Positions 1-6,147 are shown, counted from the first letter of the stretch. The stretch is DNA of 8,984 nucleotides from Lentisphaeria bacterium (GCA_900768515.1 CAAGDG010000187.1:1-8984), one strand, 5' to 3'. Program-made: numbers and translations. The notes: generated by a model from the sequence alone, not told the origin.

Positions 1-95
1 AGCCGGGGGAAAGCCGGGGGAAAGCCGGGGGAAAGCCGGGAAAGGAGAGCCGGGAAAGGAGAGCCGGGGAAGAGCCGGGGAAGAGCCGGGAAAAT
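1..95. repeat. G-rich degenerate tandem repeat, 8 units of 11-14 bp
   Basis: Eight consecutive units each begin AGCCGGG. Units 1-3 are AGCCGGGGGAA (1-11, 12-22, 23-33), units 4-5 are AGCCGGGAAAGGAG (34-47, 48-61), units 6-7 are AGCCGGGGAAG (62-72, 73-83), and unit 8 is a degenerate AGCCGGGAAAA (84-94). Variants occur as adjacent identical copies, the pattern expected from local slippage or unequal exchange. The plus strand contains no T within the array, so all three plus frames stay open and coding cannot be judged. One frame continues to a TAG at 142-144, so a repetitive C-terminal tail of a gene lying left of the window cannot be excluded. The array may extend beyond the left edge. The eight G-runs of 3-5 could support G-quadruplex formation. 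Confidence 0.9.
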
Positions 96-344
96 GCACA
101 GGCCTGAATTTCACCATCAGTCTTCACCCGCTTCCTTTTCGTAGTGTAAGGAAAACAGCGGAATCCTCGGGAGAATGAAAAAAGGAACTCCCGGCGAAAT
201 CCGCAAAACGGACCATTCAAGGCGAACCGGCAACCGGACCGCGCCCAAAACGTTTCCGGAGTCAAACTTTTTGCCGCCGATTGTCATCTTTTGTCGCAGG
301 TTGAGATTCCCGTTTCCTGCACGCAAAAAAGCTCTTCTCCGGTC
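96..344. other. Intergenic stretch with no convincing gene
   Basis: Both strands contain short open frames (for example 175-372 + and 117-413 -), but none has recognisable protein character and they overlap each other. Two small inverted repeats are visible: TTCCTT/AAGGAA at 132-137 and 148-153, and CGGGAG/CTCCCG at 168-173 and 188-193 with a 14-nt loop. Neither is followed by a T-run, so neither is a convincing terminator. I see nothing else beyond the upstream part of the promoter region of the next gene. Confidence 0.6.
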
Positions 345-373
345 TTGTTTCCTCATGCCCGCCGCTGTATAAT
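345..373 (+). promoter_or_regulatory. Sigma70-type promoter for URO-D gene 1
   Basis: A perfect -10 hexamer TATAAT at 368-373 is preceded by TTGTTT at 345-350 (-35, 4 of 6 matches) with an ideal 17-bp spacer. Transcription would start near 380, giving a leader of about 30 nt before the ATG at 412. A ribosome-binding site of modest quality, GGAAAGG at 399-405, lies 6 nt before that ATG. This is inferred from consensus matching only. Confidence 0.6.
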
Positions 374-411
374 ATTCCCGTAGCCAAAGAATTGAAACGG
401 AAAGGTTCGCC

Positions 412-1473
412 ATGCTGAAAACTTACCTTGATGATCTGGAACGCCGAATCGATCCCGAATCCGAAGAGGAACTGGAAACCTCCTGGCGGCAGTTCCTGGC
501 CGGAGAATGCCCCACCCAATGCTTCTGCCCACAACGGAGAAAAGCCGCCCCGCCCCGGGTGGAATGGCCGAAAATTCCGATCAACGAAGCGTTTGAAGAT
601 CTCGAAAAAATGTTGATCCGGGAACTCAAAATGAGTTCAGACGTCCTTGCGGAGGGGTCCGGTGCCATCCTCAACATCCGGAGCAATTACGGCACCGGCA
701 TCATGCCCTCCCTTTTCGGCACCGAAATCTTCTTCATGGATCAATCACATGACACACTGCCCACCGCGGTTCCGCTTCCGGACGGCACGGATGGAATCCG
801 CCGCCTCCTCGATGCCGGAATACCGGATCTCGACCGCGGACTCGCTCCGAAAGTCTTTGAATCCGCCGCATTCTACGAAGAACAACTGAAACATTATCCC
901 AAAATCCGGGAGTACGTGCGTCACTACCACCCCGACCTCCAGGGACCGGTCGATGTGGCGGAGGTGGTCTGGGGCAGCGGAATCTTCATGGAATTTTATG
1001 ATCATCCCGAACTGGTCAAGTCGTTCCTGCAGCTGGTGACGGAAACCTACGAACGATTCATGCGCCGCTGGCTCGCCGAATTTCCGGGCGTTCCCGGACG
1101 TTTCCGGAGCCACTGGGGAATCGGACACCGGGGCCAGATCCTCCTCCGCGACGACTCCGCCATGAACCTCTCCCCCGAAATGTATGCGGAATTCGTCCTC
1201 CCGTTCGACCGGAAGCTCCTCGCGGAATTCGGCGGGGGCGTCGTACACTTCTGCGGCAAGGGCGACCATTACATCGACCAGCTTGCCGCCGTCCCCGAAC
1301 TGACCGGAATCCAGATGAGCCAGCCGGAATACAACGACATGGAGGTCATCTACCGCAATACGGTCGATCGCGGCATCCCGCTGCTTTCCCTCCCCGCGGC
1401 GGAAGTCGACCGGGCGCTCGCCGCCGGACGGAACCTGCGCGGAATGGTCCACGACGGCCGCTGCCGCTGCTGA
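412..1473 (+). CDS. Uroporphyrinogen decarboxylase (URO-D) family protein 1, methyltransferase-like
   Basis: A 353-residue protein with the C-terminal half of the URO-D/corrinoid methyltransferase TIM-barrel fold. Recognisable pieces are GPVDVAEVVWG (about 178-188), the helix LSPEMYAEFVLPF (253-265), and VVHFCGKGDHYIDQLAAVPEL (277-297). H279-x-C281 matches the HxC zinc-ligand motif of MtaA/MtbA-type methyltransferases, whose third ligand is a Cys some 70-80 residues further on. Here C351 or C353 in the terminal CRC lies at the right distance. The N-terminus has an unusual C33-x3-C37-x-C39 cluster. True HemE is unlikely, because the N-terminal part lacks its arginine-rich substrate motifs as far as I can see and haem genes are absent nearby. 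The likely role is methyl-group transfer or demethylation, but the substrate is unknown and no corrinoid protein is encoded in the window. The start is supported by the upstream SD-like sequence and promoter. The gene converges on the pseudopilin gene with 12 bp between stops and no visible terminator. Confidence 0.85.
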   Translation: MLKTYLDDLERRIDPESEEELETSWRQFLAGECPTQCFCPQRRKAAPPRVEWPKIPINEAFEDLEKMLIRELKMSSDVLAEGSGAILNIRSNYGTGIMPSLFGTEIFFMDQSHDTLPTAVPLPDGTDGIRRLLDAGIPDLDRGLAPKVFESAAFYEEQLKHYPKIREYVRHYHPDLQGPVDVAEVVWGSGIFMEFYDHPELVKSFLQLVTETYERFMRRWLAEFPGVPGRFRSHWGIGHRGQILLRDDSAMNLSPEMYAEFVLPFDRKLLAEFGGGVVHFCGKGDHYIDQLAAVPELTGIQMSQPEYNDMEVIYRNTVDRGIPLLSLPAAEVDRALAAGRNLRGMVHDGRCRC

Positions 1474-1485
1474 AATCCACCGGAA

Positions 1486-2244
1486 TCAATCGCCGATCAG
1501 GAAAAGTTTCTGCGCTTCCTCCCGGTCGCCGCCGCACCATCCAAGAAAGTGCACGTCGCGCAGGGCGGGAATTCCGATTCCGGAGTAACCGGAATGGGTG
1601 TAGGTCATGGCTTCGGCGCTCGCGTGACCGTCAACCCACGCGACATTGCACCGCCGGGTATGCCGGAAATGCATGTCCGGCGTGCTGTCGCCGTAAGTCG
1701 TGTAAGGCGCGGTGATGCTGTAGACTTCCAGCAGTTCCTGGCTGCTGTTGAGTGCGGCGGAGTCGCCGAAGGCGAGCGTCGCGGAACTGTTGCGGACCCG
1801 GGTGATCTTCGCGTAGCGGCACTGCCAGGTGACCGGATCGTTCGGAGAAAGATTGAAGTTGTAGCCGTACCCCCCGTTTCCGCGGTTGAACGCCCCCTCC
1901 TCCGCGGGGTCGGGCAGATTCGGACAGGCCCGAACGCCTTCGGAGTTGCCGAGGTAGGGATTCAATCCTCCTTCCGGTTCGTAAGGGGCGCTCATCGAAC
2001 TGCGTCTCCCGCACCACGCCTGCAGATAGTCCGCGCTTTCCGCAAGCACCATAAAGTCGTCGTTGTCGGTCGCGTATCCCTGAAACGCGGTCGCCAGCTG
2101 TTTGAGGTTGCTCAGGCAGCGGGCGGCCTGTCCGCGGGCGCGCGCCTGGTTCAGCGCCGGCAGCAGCATTGCCGCCAGAATGGCGATGATCGCGATGACC
2201 ACGAGCAGTTCGATCAGGGTGAAACGACGGGAAGCAGACATCAT
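1486..2244 (-). CDS. Prepilin-type N-terminal cleavage/methylation domain protein (H-X9-DG pseudopilin-like)
   Basis: A 252-residue protein starting MMSASRRFTLIELLVVIAII. Residues 8-31 form the hydrophobic type IV prepilin/pseudopilin helix with E12, the conserved Glu five residues into the mature protein. The position before the predicted cleavage site is Arg7 rather than Gly. Downstream are CLSNLKQL (43-50) and the diagnostic C-terminal H-X9-DG motif (H195, D205, G206) within HTRRCNVAWVDGH. Such proteins are exported via the inner membrane and are assumed to join type II secretion-like pseudopili or act as surface proteins; individual functions are unknown. The family occurs in very large numbers in Lentisphaerae and Planctomycetes. 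The open frame extends to 2733, but the prepilin leader fixes the start at the double ATG (2244/2241), with GGAG (plus 2256-2259) 11 nt upstream of the first. It lies opposite and between URO-D genes 1 and 2. Confidence 0.9.
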   Translation of the reverse strand: MMSASRRFTLIELLVVIAIIAILAAMLLPALNQARARGQAARCLSNLKQLATAFQGYATDNDDFMVLAESADYLQAWCGRRSSMSAPYEPEGGLNPYLGNSEGVRACPNLPDPAEEGAFNRGNGGYGYNFNLSPNDPVTWQCRYAKITRVRNSSATLAFGDSAALNSSQELLEVYSITAPYTTYGDSTPDMHFRHTRRCNVAWVDGHASAEAMTYTHSGYSGIGIPALRDVHFLGWCGGDREEAQKLFLIGD

Positions 2245-2306
2245 GACGGGAAAAACTCCATTTTGTGTTGCGCGCACATTCAGCTCCGGGGGGCGGGATC
2301 CGGCTC

Positions 2307-2326
2307 GGGAGAAACCTTCTTCTCCC
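2307..2326 (-). other. Hairpin in the predicted pseudopilin mRNA leader
   Basis: A perfect 7-bp inverted repeat, GGGAGAA (2307-2313) and TTCTCCC (2320-2326), has a 6-nt loop. It lies 63-82 nt upstream of the pseudopilin start and downstream of the candidate promoter at 2391-2419. No U-run follows on the minus strand, so it is not an intrinsic terminator. It may affect mRNA stability, or it may be fortuitous. Confidence 0.35.
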
Positions 2327-2390
2327 TCACGGTTGCGCGACAGCTCCCGATTTTCACGGGATTCACCGCCTGGCCCTGTCATGGGCTGAT

Positions 2391-2419
2391 ACAATAGCAC
2401 CGGGAAACAGCAAGCGCAA
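2391..2419 (-). promoter_or_regulatory. Candidate promoter for the pseudopilin gene
   Basis: On the minus strand, TTGCGC (2419-2414) and TATTGT (2396-2391) are separated by 17 bp. Each matches the sigma70 consensus only moderately (3 of 6 and 4 of 6). Transcription would start near 2384, giving a leader of about 140 nt. An alternative -10-like TATATT at 2477-2472 lacks a good -35 partner. Confidence 0.3.
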
Positions 2420-2510
2420 GCCGTGGAAAGTTTTTTTCCGGCCGGACCGGAAGAATCCGCCTGAAAAAAACAATATAGAGCAAAAACTGCCAAAAAGACG
2501 AAAAGATTTT

Positions 2511-2530
2511 CCGGAATTGTCCGGTATAAT
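2511..2530 (+). promoter_or_regulatory. Promoter -10 element with adjacent inverted repeat, for URO-D gene 2
   Basis: A perfect TATAAT lies at 2525-2530. Immediately upstream, CCGGA (2511-2515) and TCCGG (2520-2524) form an inverted repeat with a 4-bp centre, which sits in the spacer between -10 and -35. No recognisable -35 hexamer is present at 16-18 bp spacing (2501-2508 is A-rich). A promoter that lacks a -35 and has a palindrome abutting the -10 suggests regulated transcription, but no regulator can be named. Transcription would begin near 2537. Confidence 0.45.
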
Positions 2531-2546
2531 AATGTAGGAATCTCGA

Positions 2547-2648
2547 ATGCTGCGGACTGCGGGGCTTCCGCCCGTGGAAAGCGGGGACGGACCGATGACA
2601 AATCCTCCCGGAGAGCGGGAATTGAAAGTGGAGGTTGTGGACCGATGA
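2547..2648 (+). CDS. Possible 33-codon leader ORF overlapping URO-D gene 2
   Basis: An ATG at 2547, preceded by AGGA (2536-2539) at 7-nt spacing, opens a frame of 33 codons that ends at TGA 2646-2648. This TGA overlaps the ATG (2645-2647) of URO-D gene 2 as ATGA. A second in-frame ATG at 2595 gives a 17-residue version. The predicted peptide is not recognised. The predicted transcription start near 2537 leaves almost no leader for the first ATG, so the shorter form may be the more likely one. If translated, it would couple translation into the next gene. A chance open frame is quite possible in GC-rich DNA. Confidence 0.25.
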   Translation: MLRTAGLPPVESGDGPMTNPPGERELKVEVVDR

Positions 2649-3718
2649 GCACTCTGGCTGATTTTGATTGGCAGCGTCTCCGGGAAACCTGGGACGCCTG
2701 GTGGTGCGGAGAACGCAAGGCGCCGATGTTCAACTTCCGGCTGTCTCCTCCGCCGGGAACGCCGCAGGCGGAGCCGCCCCGGCGCTTCTGGGCAAGCTAT
2801 GATTTTCAAACACCTCCCGAAACGGTGCTCGATTGCGCCGCAAACGCGATGGAAAAGGTCCGGATGATCGATGGGGGACACCCCTCCTGCTGGCTCAATT
2901 TCGGGCCCGGGGCGCTGGCTGCGATGGTCGGCGGCGAAGGACATGCGACTCCTGAAACCGTCTGGTTCACACCGGGCCGCTGGGCGGGAGTTCCGATCCG
3001 GGAGATCCACCCCCGGCTCGACCGTTCCTCCGCCTGGTTCCGCAGGCTGGAGGAGTTCTGCCGGGCCGCAGAAACCCATTGGAAAGGGCGGATCCAGTTC
3101 GGCTGTACCGACCTCGGCGGAACTCTCGATGTCGTCAGTTCGCTGCTTCCGGGAGAGCAGCTGCTCTACGCGCTCTACGACGAACCCGATGAAATCAAAC
3201 GGCTGACGGCGGAAGTGCACGAGGCGTGGTTTGAAGCGTTTGACTTCTTCCACAGCCTGATGCCGTCGAATCCCGGGTACACCGCCTGGGACGGAATCTT
3301 CTCTTCGCGTCCCTACTACATGCTTCAGTGCGACTTCTGCTATATGATCTCGCCGGAGATGTTCGGGGAATTCGTGCTTCCCGAACTTGCTCAGAGCTGC
3401 CGGAGGATCGAGCACAGTTTCTACCACCTTGACGGGAAAGGGGAGCTGCCGCATCTCGATCAGCTGCTTTCGATCCCGGAACTGGCCGGCATCCAGTGGG
3501 TTCCCGGTGACGGGGCGCCCCCCTTCCATGAGTGGACCGACGTCTACTGCCGGATCGCCGCGGCCGGCAAAAAAATCTGGCTGGCGCCGCAGAGAGACCT
3601 CGAAGGCGCCGCCAGAGTGATCGATGCGACCGGGCGGCCGGAACTTTTCGTCATCAACGACTGGTTCCCGGCGGAACGGGAGGAGGAAATGCGCACCTTC
3701 ATGGAGCGTTACAGCTGA
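2645..3718 (+). CDS. Uroporphyrinogen decarboxylase (URO-D) family protein 2
   Basis: A 357-residue protein clearly related to URO-D protein 1 in its C-terminal half. It shares the helix ISPEMFGEFVLPEL (235-248) and the segment YHLDGKGELPHLDQLLSIPELAGIQW (260-285), which corresponds to VHFCGKGDHYIDQLAAVPELTGIQ in protein 1. The HxC metal motif is altered to H261-x-D263, so the Cys ligand is missing and the enzyme, if active, may bind metal differently or act by another mechanism. The N-terminus (DWQRLRETWDAWWCGE) is aromatic-rich and lacks the Cys cluster of protein 1. The start ATG has GGAGG (2630-2634) 10 nt upstream. URO-D gene 3 follows after 40 bp in the same direction, so the two are probably co-transcribed. 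The substrate is unknown; a methyltransferase-like role is inferred from the fold only. Confidence 0.83.
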   Translation: MSTLADFDWQRLRETWDAWWCGERKAPMFNFRLSPPPGTPQAEPPRRFWASYDFQTPPETVLDCAANAMEKVRMIDGGHPSCWLNFGPGALAAMVGGEGHATPETVWFTPGRWAGVPIREIHPRLDRSSAWFRRLEEFCRAAETHWKGRIQFGCTDLGGTLDVVSSLLPGEQLLYALYDEPDEIKRLTAEVHEAWFEAFDFFHSLMPSNPGYTAWDGIFSSRPYYMLQCDFCYMISPEMFGEFVLPELAQSCRRIEHSFYHLDGKGELPHLDQLLSIPELAGIQWVPGDGAPPFHEWTDVYCRIAAAGKKIWLAPQRDLEGAARVIDATGRPELFVINDWFPAEREEEMRTFMERYS

Positions 3719-3758
3719 ACCTTTTCACAGAGATAACGATACAGGAGTTTTTTCAATC

Positions 3759-5006
3759 ATGGCGATCAAACCGCTGCTCTCCCCCTGGCCGGGAACCATG
3801 ACCGCGCGGGAACGTTTCAACCGGCAGATGCACTACCAGAGCGTGGACCGCTGCTTCAACATGGAGTTCGGCTACTGGAACGAAAACTTCACGGAGTGGG
3901 ACCTCTTCCGCGACAACGGAATCCGCAACAACGCCGAAGCCGATATCTTCTTCGGTTTCGACCGCATTGAAACCGTCGGAGGAAACACCTGGATGTCCCC
4001 CCCTTTCGAGGCGAAAATCCTTGAACGGCGCGGCGAATACAACATCCTGATCAACGCCGACGGACTGCTTGCGGAAGTTCCCGCCGACGGACACGACACC
4101 ATTCCCCGCTACCTCAAATCAAGCATCGTCACCCCCGATGACTGGAAGCGGTGCAAGGAGGAGCGTTTCCGCCGCGACGATCCCGCCCGCAAAATCGACA
4201 TCGAGGCGCTGAAGAAACGACATCCCGCCGACCGCGACTATCCGCTCGGCGTCTGGGCCGGTTCGATGATCGGCCGGATCCGCGACATGCTGACCTTCGA
4301 GGGGCTCGCCTACGCCGTCTACGATTACCCGGAGATGGTGGAGGACATGGTCGAAACCAGCTGTCAGCTGGTGGAAGACGCCCTCGACCAGCTGCTCCCG
4401 CATTTCCGGTTTGACTTTGCGAGCGGCTGGGAGGATATCTGCTTCAAAAACGGTCCGATCGTCTCGGTCGACTTTTTCCGCGACGTGGTGATGCCGCGCT
4501 ACAAACGGATTCACCGGAAACTTCAGGCCGCCGGAATCGATCTATGGTACACCGACTGCGACGGGGATGTCCGTCCGCTGCTTCCCTACTTTCTGGAGGG
4601 TGGAATCAACTGCCTCTTCCCGTTCGAAGTGATGGGCTGCTCCCACCCCGGCGAACTGCTCGACCGCTATCCGGGGCAGCTCCGGATCATGGGCGGCGTC
4701 GACAAAATCCAGCTCGGCTCGGGGCGCGAGGCGATCCGCCGCTACCTCGAAACGCTGGTTCCCTACGTCGAACGCGGCGGTTACATTCCCTTCTGTGACC
4801 ACCGCTGCCCGCCCAACGTTCCGCCCGCGGATTACCTTTATTACCTGGATTTGAAGCGGAAGATGTTCGGCATGAAGGAATCGTGCGCCCGCAGCCGGTC
4901 AGGCTTCCCGCGAAAAACAAAAAATTCCGGAGGAATGAACTTCATCCCCCCGGAATCACCGCGGCAAACGCTCACCACTGCTGATAGTGAATCCGTTCCG
5001 GATTGA
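3759..5006 (+). CDS. Uroporphyrinogen decarboxylase (URO-D) family protein 3
   Basis: A 415-residue protein of a third URO-D subfamily. Diagnostic segments are TARERFNRQMHYQSVDR (15-31), the loop YTDCDGDVRPLLPYFLEGGINCLFPFEV (264-291), the strand IMGGVDK (310-316), and YIPFCDHRCPPNVPPADYLYYLDLKRKMFG (342-371), the usual C-terminal end of this group. At the metal position it has T265-x-C267-D-G rather than HxC; C346 and C350 near the end could be alternative ligands. The start at 3759 is chosen because AGGAG (3743-3747) lies 11 nt upstream; M14 is an alternative, and the open frame before 3759 is non-homologous. About 42 residues after K373 look non-native: they are Ser/Pro/Arg-rich and encoded across a minus-strand terminator and the last 35 bp of the convergent nitroreductase gene. 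The original stop has probably been lost. Function is likely methyl transfer or decarboxylation on an unknown substrate, in an operon with URO-D gene 2. Confidence 0.87.
   Translation: MAIKPLLSPWPGTMTARERFNRQMHYQSVDRCFNMEFGYWNENFTEWDLFRDNGIRNNAEADIFFGFDRIETVGGNTWMSPPFEAKILERRGEYNILINADGLLAEVPADGHDTIPRYLKSSIVTPDDWKRCKEERFRRDDPARKIDIEALKKRHPADRDYPLGVWAGSMIGRIRDMLTFEGLAYAVYDYPEMVEDMVETSCQLVEDALDQLLPHFRFDFASGWEDICFKNGPIVSVDFFRDVVMPRYKRIHRKLQAAGIDLWYTDCDGDVRPLLPYFLEGGINCLFPFEVMGCSHPGELLDRYPGQLRIMGGVDKIQLGSGREAIRRYLETLVPYVERGGYIPFCDHRCPPNVPPADYLYYLDLKRKMFGMKESCARSRSGFPRKTKNSGGMNFIPPESPRQTLTTADSESVPD
4913..4956 (-). terminator. Intrinsic terminator of the GNAT-nitroreductase operon
   Basis: A 33-nt interrupted hairpin spans 4924-4956: ATTCCGG pairs with CCGGAAT, then GG/CC and ATGA/TCAT pair with two single mismatches and a 3-nt loop. 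On the minus strand it is followed directly by a U-rich tract, UUUUUGUUUUU (4923-4913). It begins 15 nt after the nitroreductase stop codon. The plus strand has no T-run on its far side, so it works only for the minus strand. It lies inside the C-terminal coding frame of URO-D gene 3. Confidence 0.85.
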
Positions 5007-5505
5007 ATTTATCCTTGGGACCGTCGGCCCCCGCCACCGGGTGGCCGACCACAATCAGAGCGAACGGCACCACCTGTTCCGGCACGCCGAGCAGCGGACG
5101 CAACGACGCGACCACCGGCCGATTCGGATAGATGCCGCACCAGACGGTCCCGAGACCGAGCGAGGCGGCGGCCAGCAGAATATTCTGCGTCGCGGCCCCG
5201 CAGTCTTCCAGCCAGTAATCTTCGGTGCCTTTCAGGACCCGCTCCAGATTGCCGCAGACGACAATCGCGCTGCCGGCGTCCGCCAGATAACCGGCATAGG
5301 GGTGGGTTTTGGCAAGTTCCCGCGTCCGGGCGGGATCATCCACGATAATGAACTCCCACGGCTGGGAATTGTGGGCGCTGGGTGCGGCCATGCCGGCGCG
5401 GACCAGCAGCTCCAGTTCCGCGCGGGTGGCGGGTTTTCCCGGCTGATAGTGACGCACGCTGCGACGGGAGAGAATCGTCTCGATGACCGGATTGTACTTT
5501 TCCAT
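4972..5505 (-). CDS. Nitroreductase family protein (FMN-dependent NAD(P)H oxidoreductase)
   Basis: A 177-residue protein with typical nitroreductase features: the FMN-phosphate contact RRSVRHY (14-20), APSAHNSQPWEF (41-52), the central helix segment WLEDCGAATQNILLAAASLGLGTVWCG (98-124), and a C-terminal DKFNPERIHYQQW. The length is normal for the small single-domain members. These proteins act as cytoplasmic dimers and reduce nitro compounds, quinones or flavins with NAD(P)H; the natural substrate here is unknown. The open frame extends to a TTG at 5535, but a near-perfect AAGGAGG (plus 5512-5518) sits 6 nt before the ATG at 5505, which fixes the start. It follows the GNAT gene by 26 nt and is presumably co-transcribed with it, ending at the terminator at 4913-4956. 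Its last 35 bp overlap the end of URO-D gene 3, which converges on it. Confidence 0.92.
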   Translation of the reverse strand: MEKYNPVIETILSRRSVRHYQPGKPATRAELELLVRAGMAAPSAHNSQPWEFIIVDDPARTRELAKTHPYAGYLADAGSAIVVCGNLERVLKGTEDYWLEDCGAATQNILLAAASLGLGTVWCGIYPNRPVVASLRPLLGVPEQVVPFALIVVGHPVAGADGPKDKFNPERIHYQQW

Positions 5506-5531
5506 CTTTTTCCTCCTTCCGGCTTGAAAAT

Positions 5532-6047
5532 TCAAAGTTCCTTCCGCATGACGAAGTCGTCCATCACGAAACCGTGGCCGATGTCGACTTCCACCGCCTC
5601 CAGTTTCCGGAAACCGTTGCGCTCATAGGCGCGGATGGCGGCGGCGTTGTTCTTGTTGACGTTGAGCCGCAGAAACCGGTATCCCTTGCGTCGCGCCTCC
5701 TCGGTGACATGGTTCAGCGTGAGCGCGCCGATGCCGCGGCCGTGATAGGCGAAGTCGAGGTAGAGCTTGTGAAGCTTGGCCTCCGGCGGGTCGTTCCGGT
5801 AGGGGCCGTAGGAGGCGAAACCGATCGGCTTGCCGCCGTCGAAGATCAGGTCGAACCGGATCCCCTCGGCGTACTCTTTCGCCAGGACCGGGGCGTCGTA
5901 CATCATTTTGAGCATGTAGGCAATCTGCCCTTCGTCCAGAATGGCTTCATAGGTCTCCGGCCAGATCCGGCGGGCAAGGTCGGCGACAATCGGCAGCTCT
6001 TTTTCACAGGCGCTGCAGATGGTGATGTTTTCAATATTGTAGGGCAT
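5532..6047 (-). CDS. GNAT family N-acetyltransferase
   Basis: A 171-residue protein with the GNAT fold. Motif A is LYLDFAYHGRGIGALTLNHV (95-114), where HGRGIG matches the acetyl-CoA pyrophosphate-binding R/Q-x-x-G-x-G/A loop. Motif B is LRLNVNKNNAAAIRAYERNGF (127-147), typical of the family. The C-terminus VMDDFVMRKEL is the usual final strand. The acceptor substrate (amine of a small molecule, peptide or protein) cannot be predicted. The ATG at 6047 is preceded by AAGGAGG (plus 6055-6061) at 7-nt spacing, so an upstream extension to 6140 is rejected. It is the first gene of a two-gene unit with the nitroreductase and has its own promoter just upstream. A detoxification or stress-related pairing is possible but only inferred from the neighbour. 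Confidence 0.9.
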   Translation of the reverse strand: MPYNIENITICSACEKELPIVADLARRIWPETYEAILDEGQIAYMLKMMYDAPVLAKEYAEGIRFDLIFDGGKPIGFASYGPYRNDPPEAKLHKLYLDFAYHGRGIGALTLNHVTEEARRKGYRFLRLNVNKNNAAAIRAYERNGFRKLEAVEVDIGHGFVMDDFVMRKEL

Positions 6048-6083
6048 GAAAATTCCTCCTTCCGGTTGATCTCTCCCACCGGC

Positions 6084-6111
6084 AATATAGCATGGCCGAC
6101 TGAAAAAGCAA
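6084..6111 (-). promoter_or_regulatory. Promoter for the GNAT-nitroreductase operon
   Basis: On the minus strand, TTGCTT (6111-6106) and TATATT (6089-6084) are separated by 16 bp, within the 100-bp gap after the uracil-DNA glycosylase gene. Transcription would start near 6077, leaving about 30 nt before the GNAT start. This indicates that the operon can be expressed independently of the upstream glycosylase gene. Confidence 0.5.
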
Positions 6112-6147
6112 TCCCGGCGAAGAGGAATTTCGTTTCCCACGGGAGCG

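Larger units (their letters stand above)
2245..2644. other. Divergent intergenic region between pseudopilin and URO-D gene 2
   Basis: This 400-bp segment separates the two divergent genes. It contains a candidate minus-strand promoter (2391-2419), a perfect 7-bp hairpin GGGAGAA/TTCTCCC at 2307-2326 that would lie in the pseudopilin leader, an inverted repeat TTCCGG-N5-CCGGAA at 2436-2452, and a plus-strand TATAAT at 2525-2530 with an adjacent inverted repeat. A short possible leader ORF (2547-2648) runs into the downstream gene. The stretch 2461-2510 is clearly more A-rich than the flanking coding DNA, as is usual for promoter regions. Long open frames that cross it on either strand show no protein character. 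Confidence 0.6.

Noticed and set aside
175..372. Small plus-strand ORF of 65 codons with a GGGAG just before its ATG
   Set aside because: The SD spacing is only about 2 nt, the sequence is unrecognised, and the ORF runs through the promoter of URO-D gene 1. It is probably not translated.
1549..2397. Long plus-strand open frame (282 codons)
   Set aside because: It lies antisense to the pseudopilin gene, has no recognisable motifs, and its composition is typical of a shadow frame in GC-rich coding DNA.
2245..2733. N-terminal extension of the pseudopilin to 2733
   Set aside because: The prepilin leader must be near the N-terminus, and the upstream 163 codons have no protein character and cross promoter sequence.
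2363..3529. Long minus-strand open frame (388 codons)
   Set aside because: It lies antisense to URO-D gene 2, which has clear family motifs and an RBS. The minus frame has none.
5506..5535. Nitroreductase start at the TTG of 5535
   Set aside because: A strong AAGGAGG lies between it and the ATG at 5505, and homology begins after that ATG.
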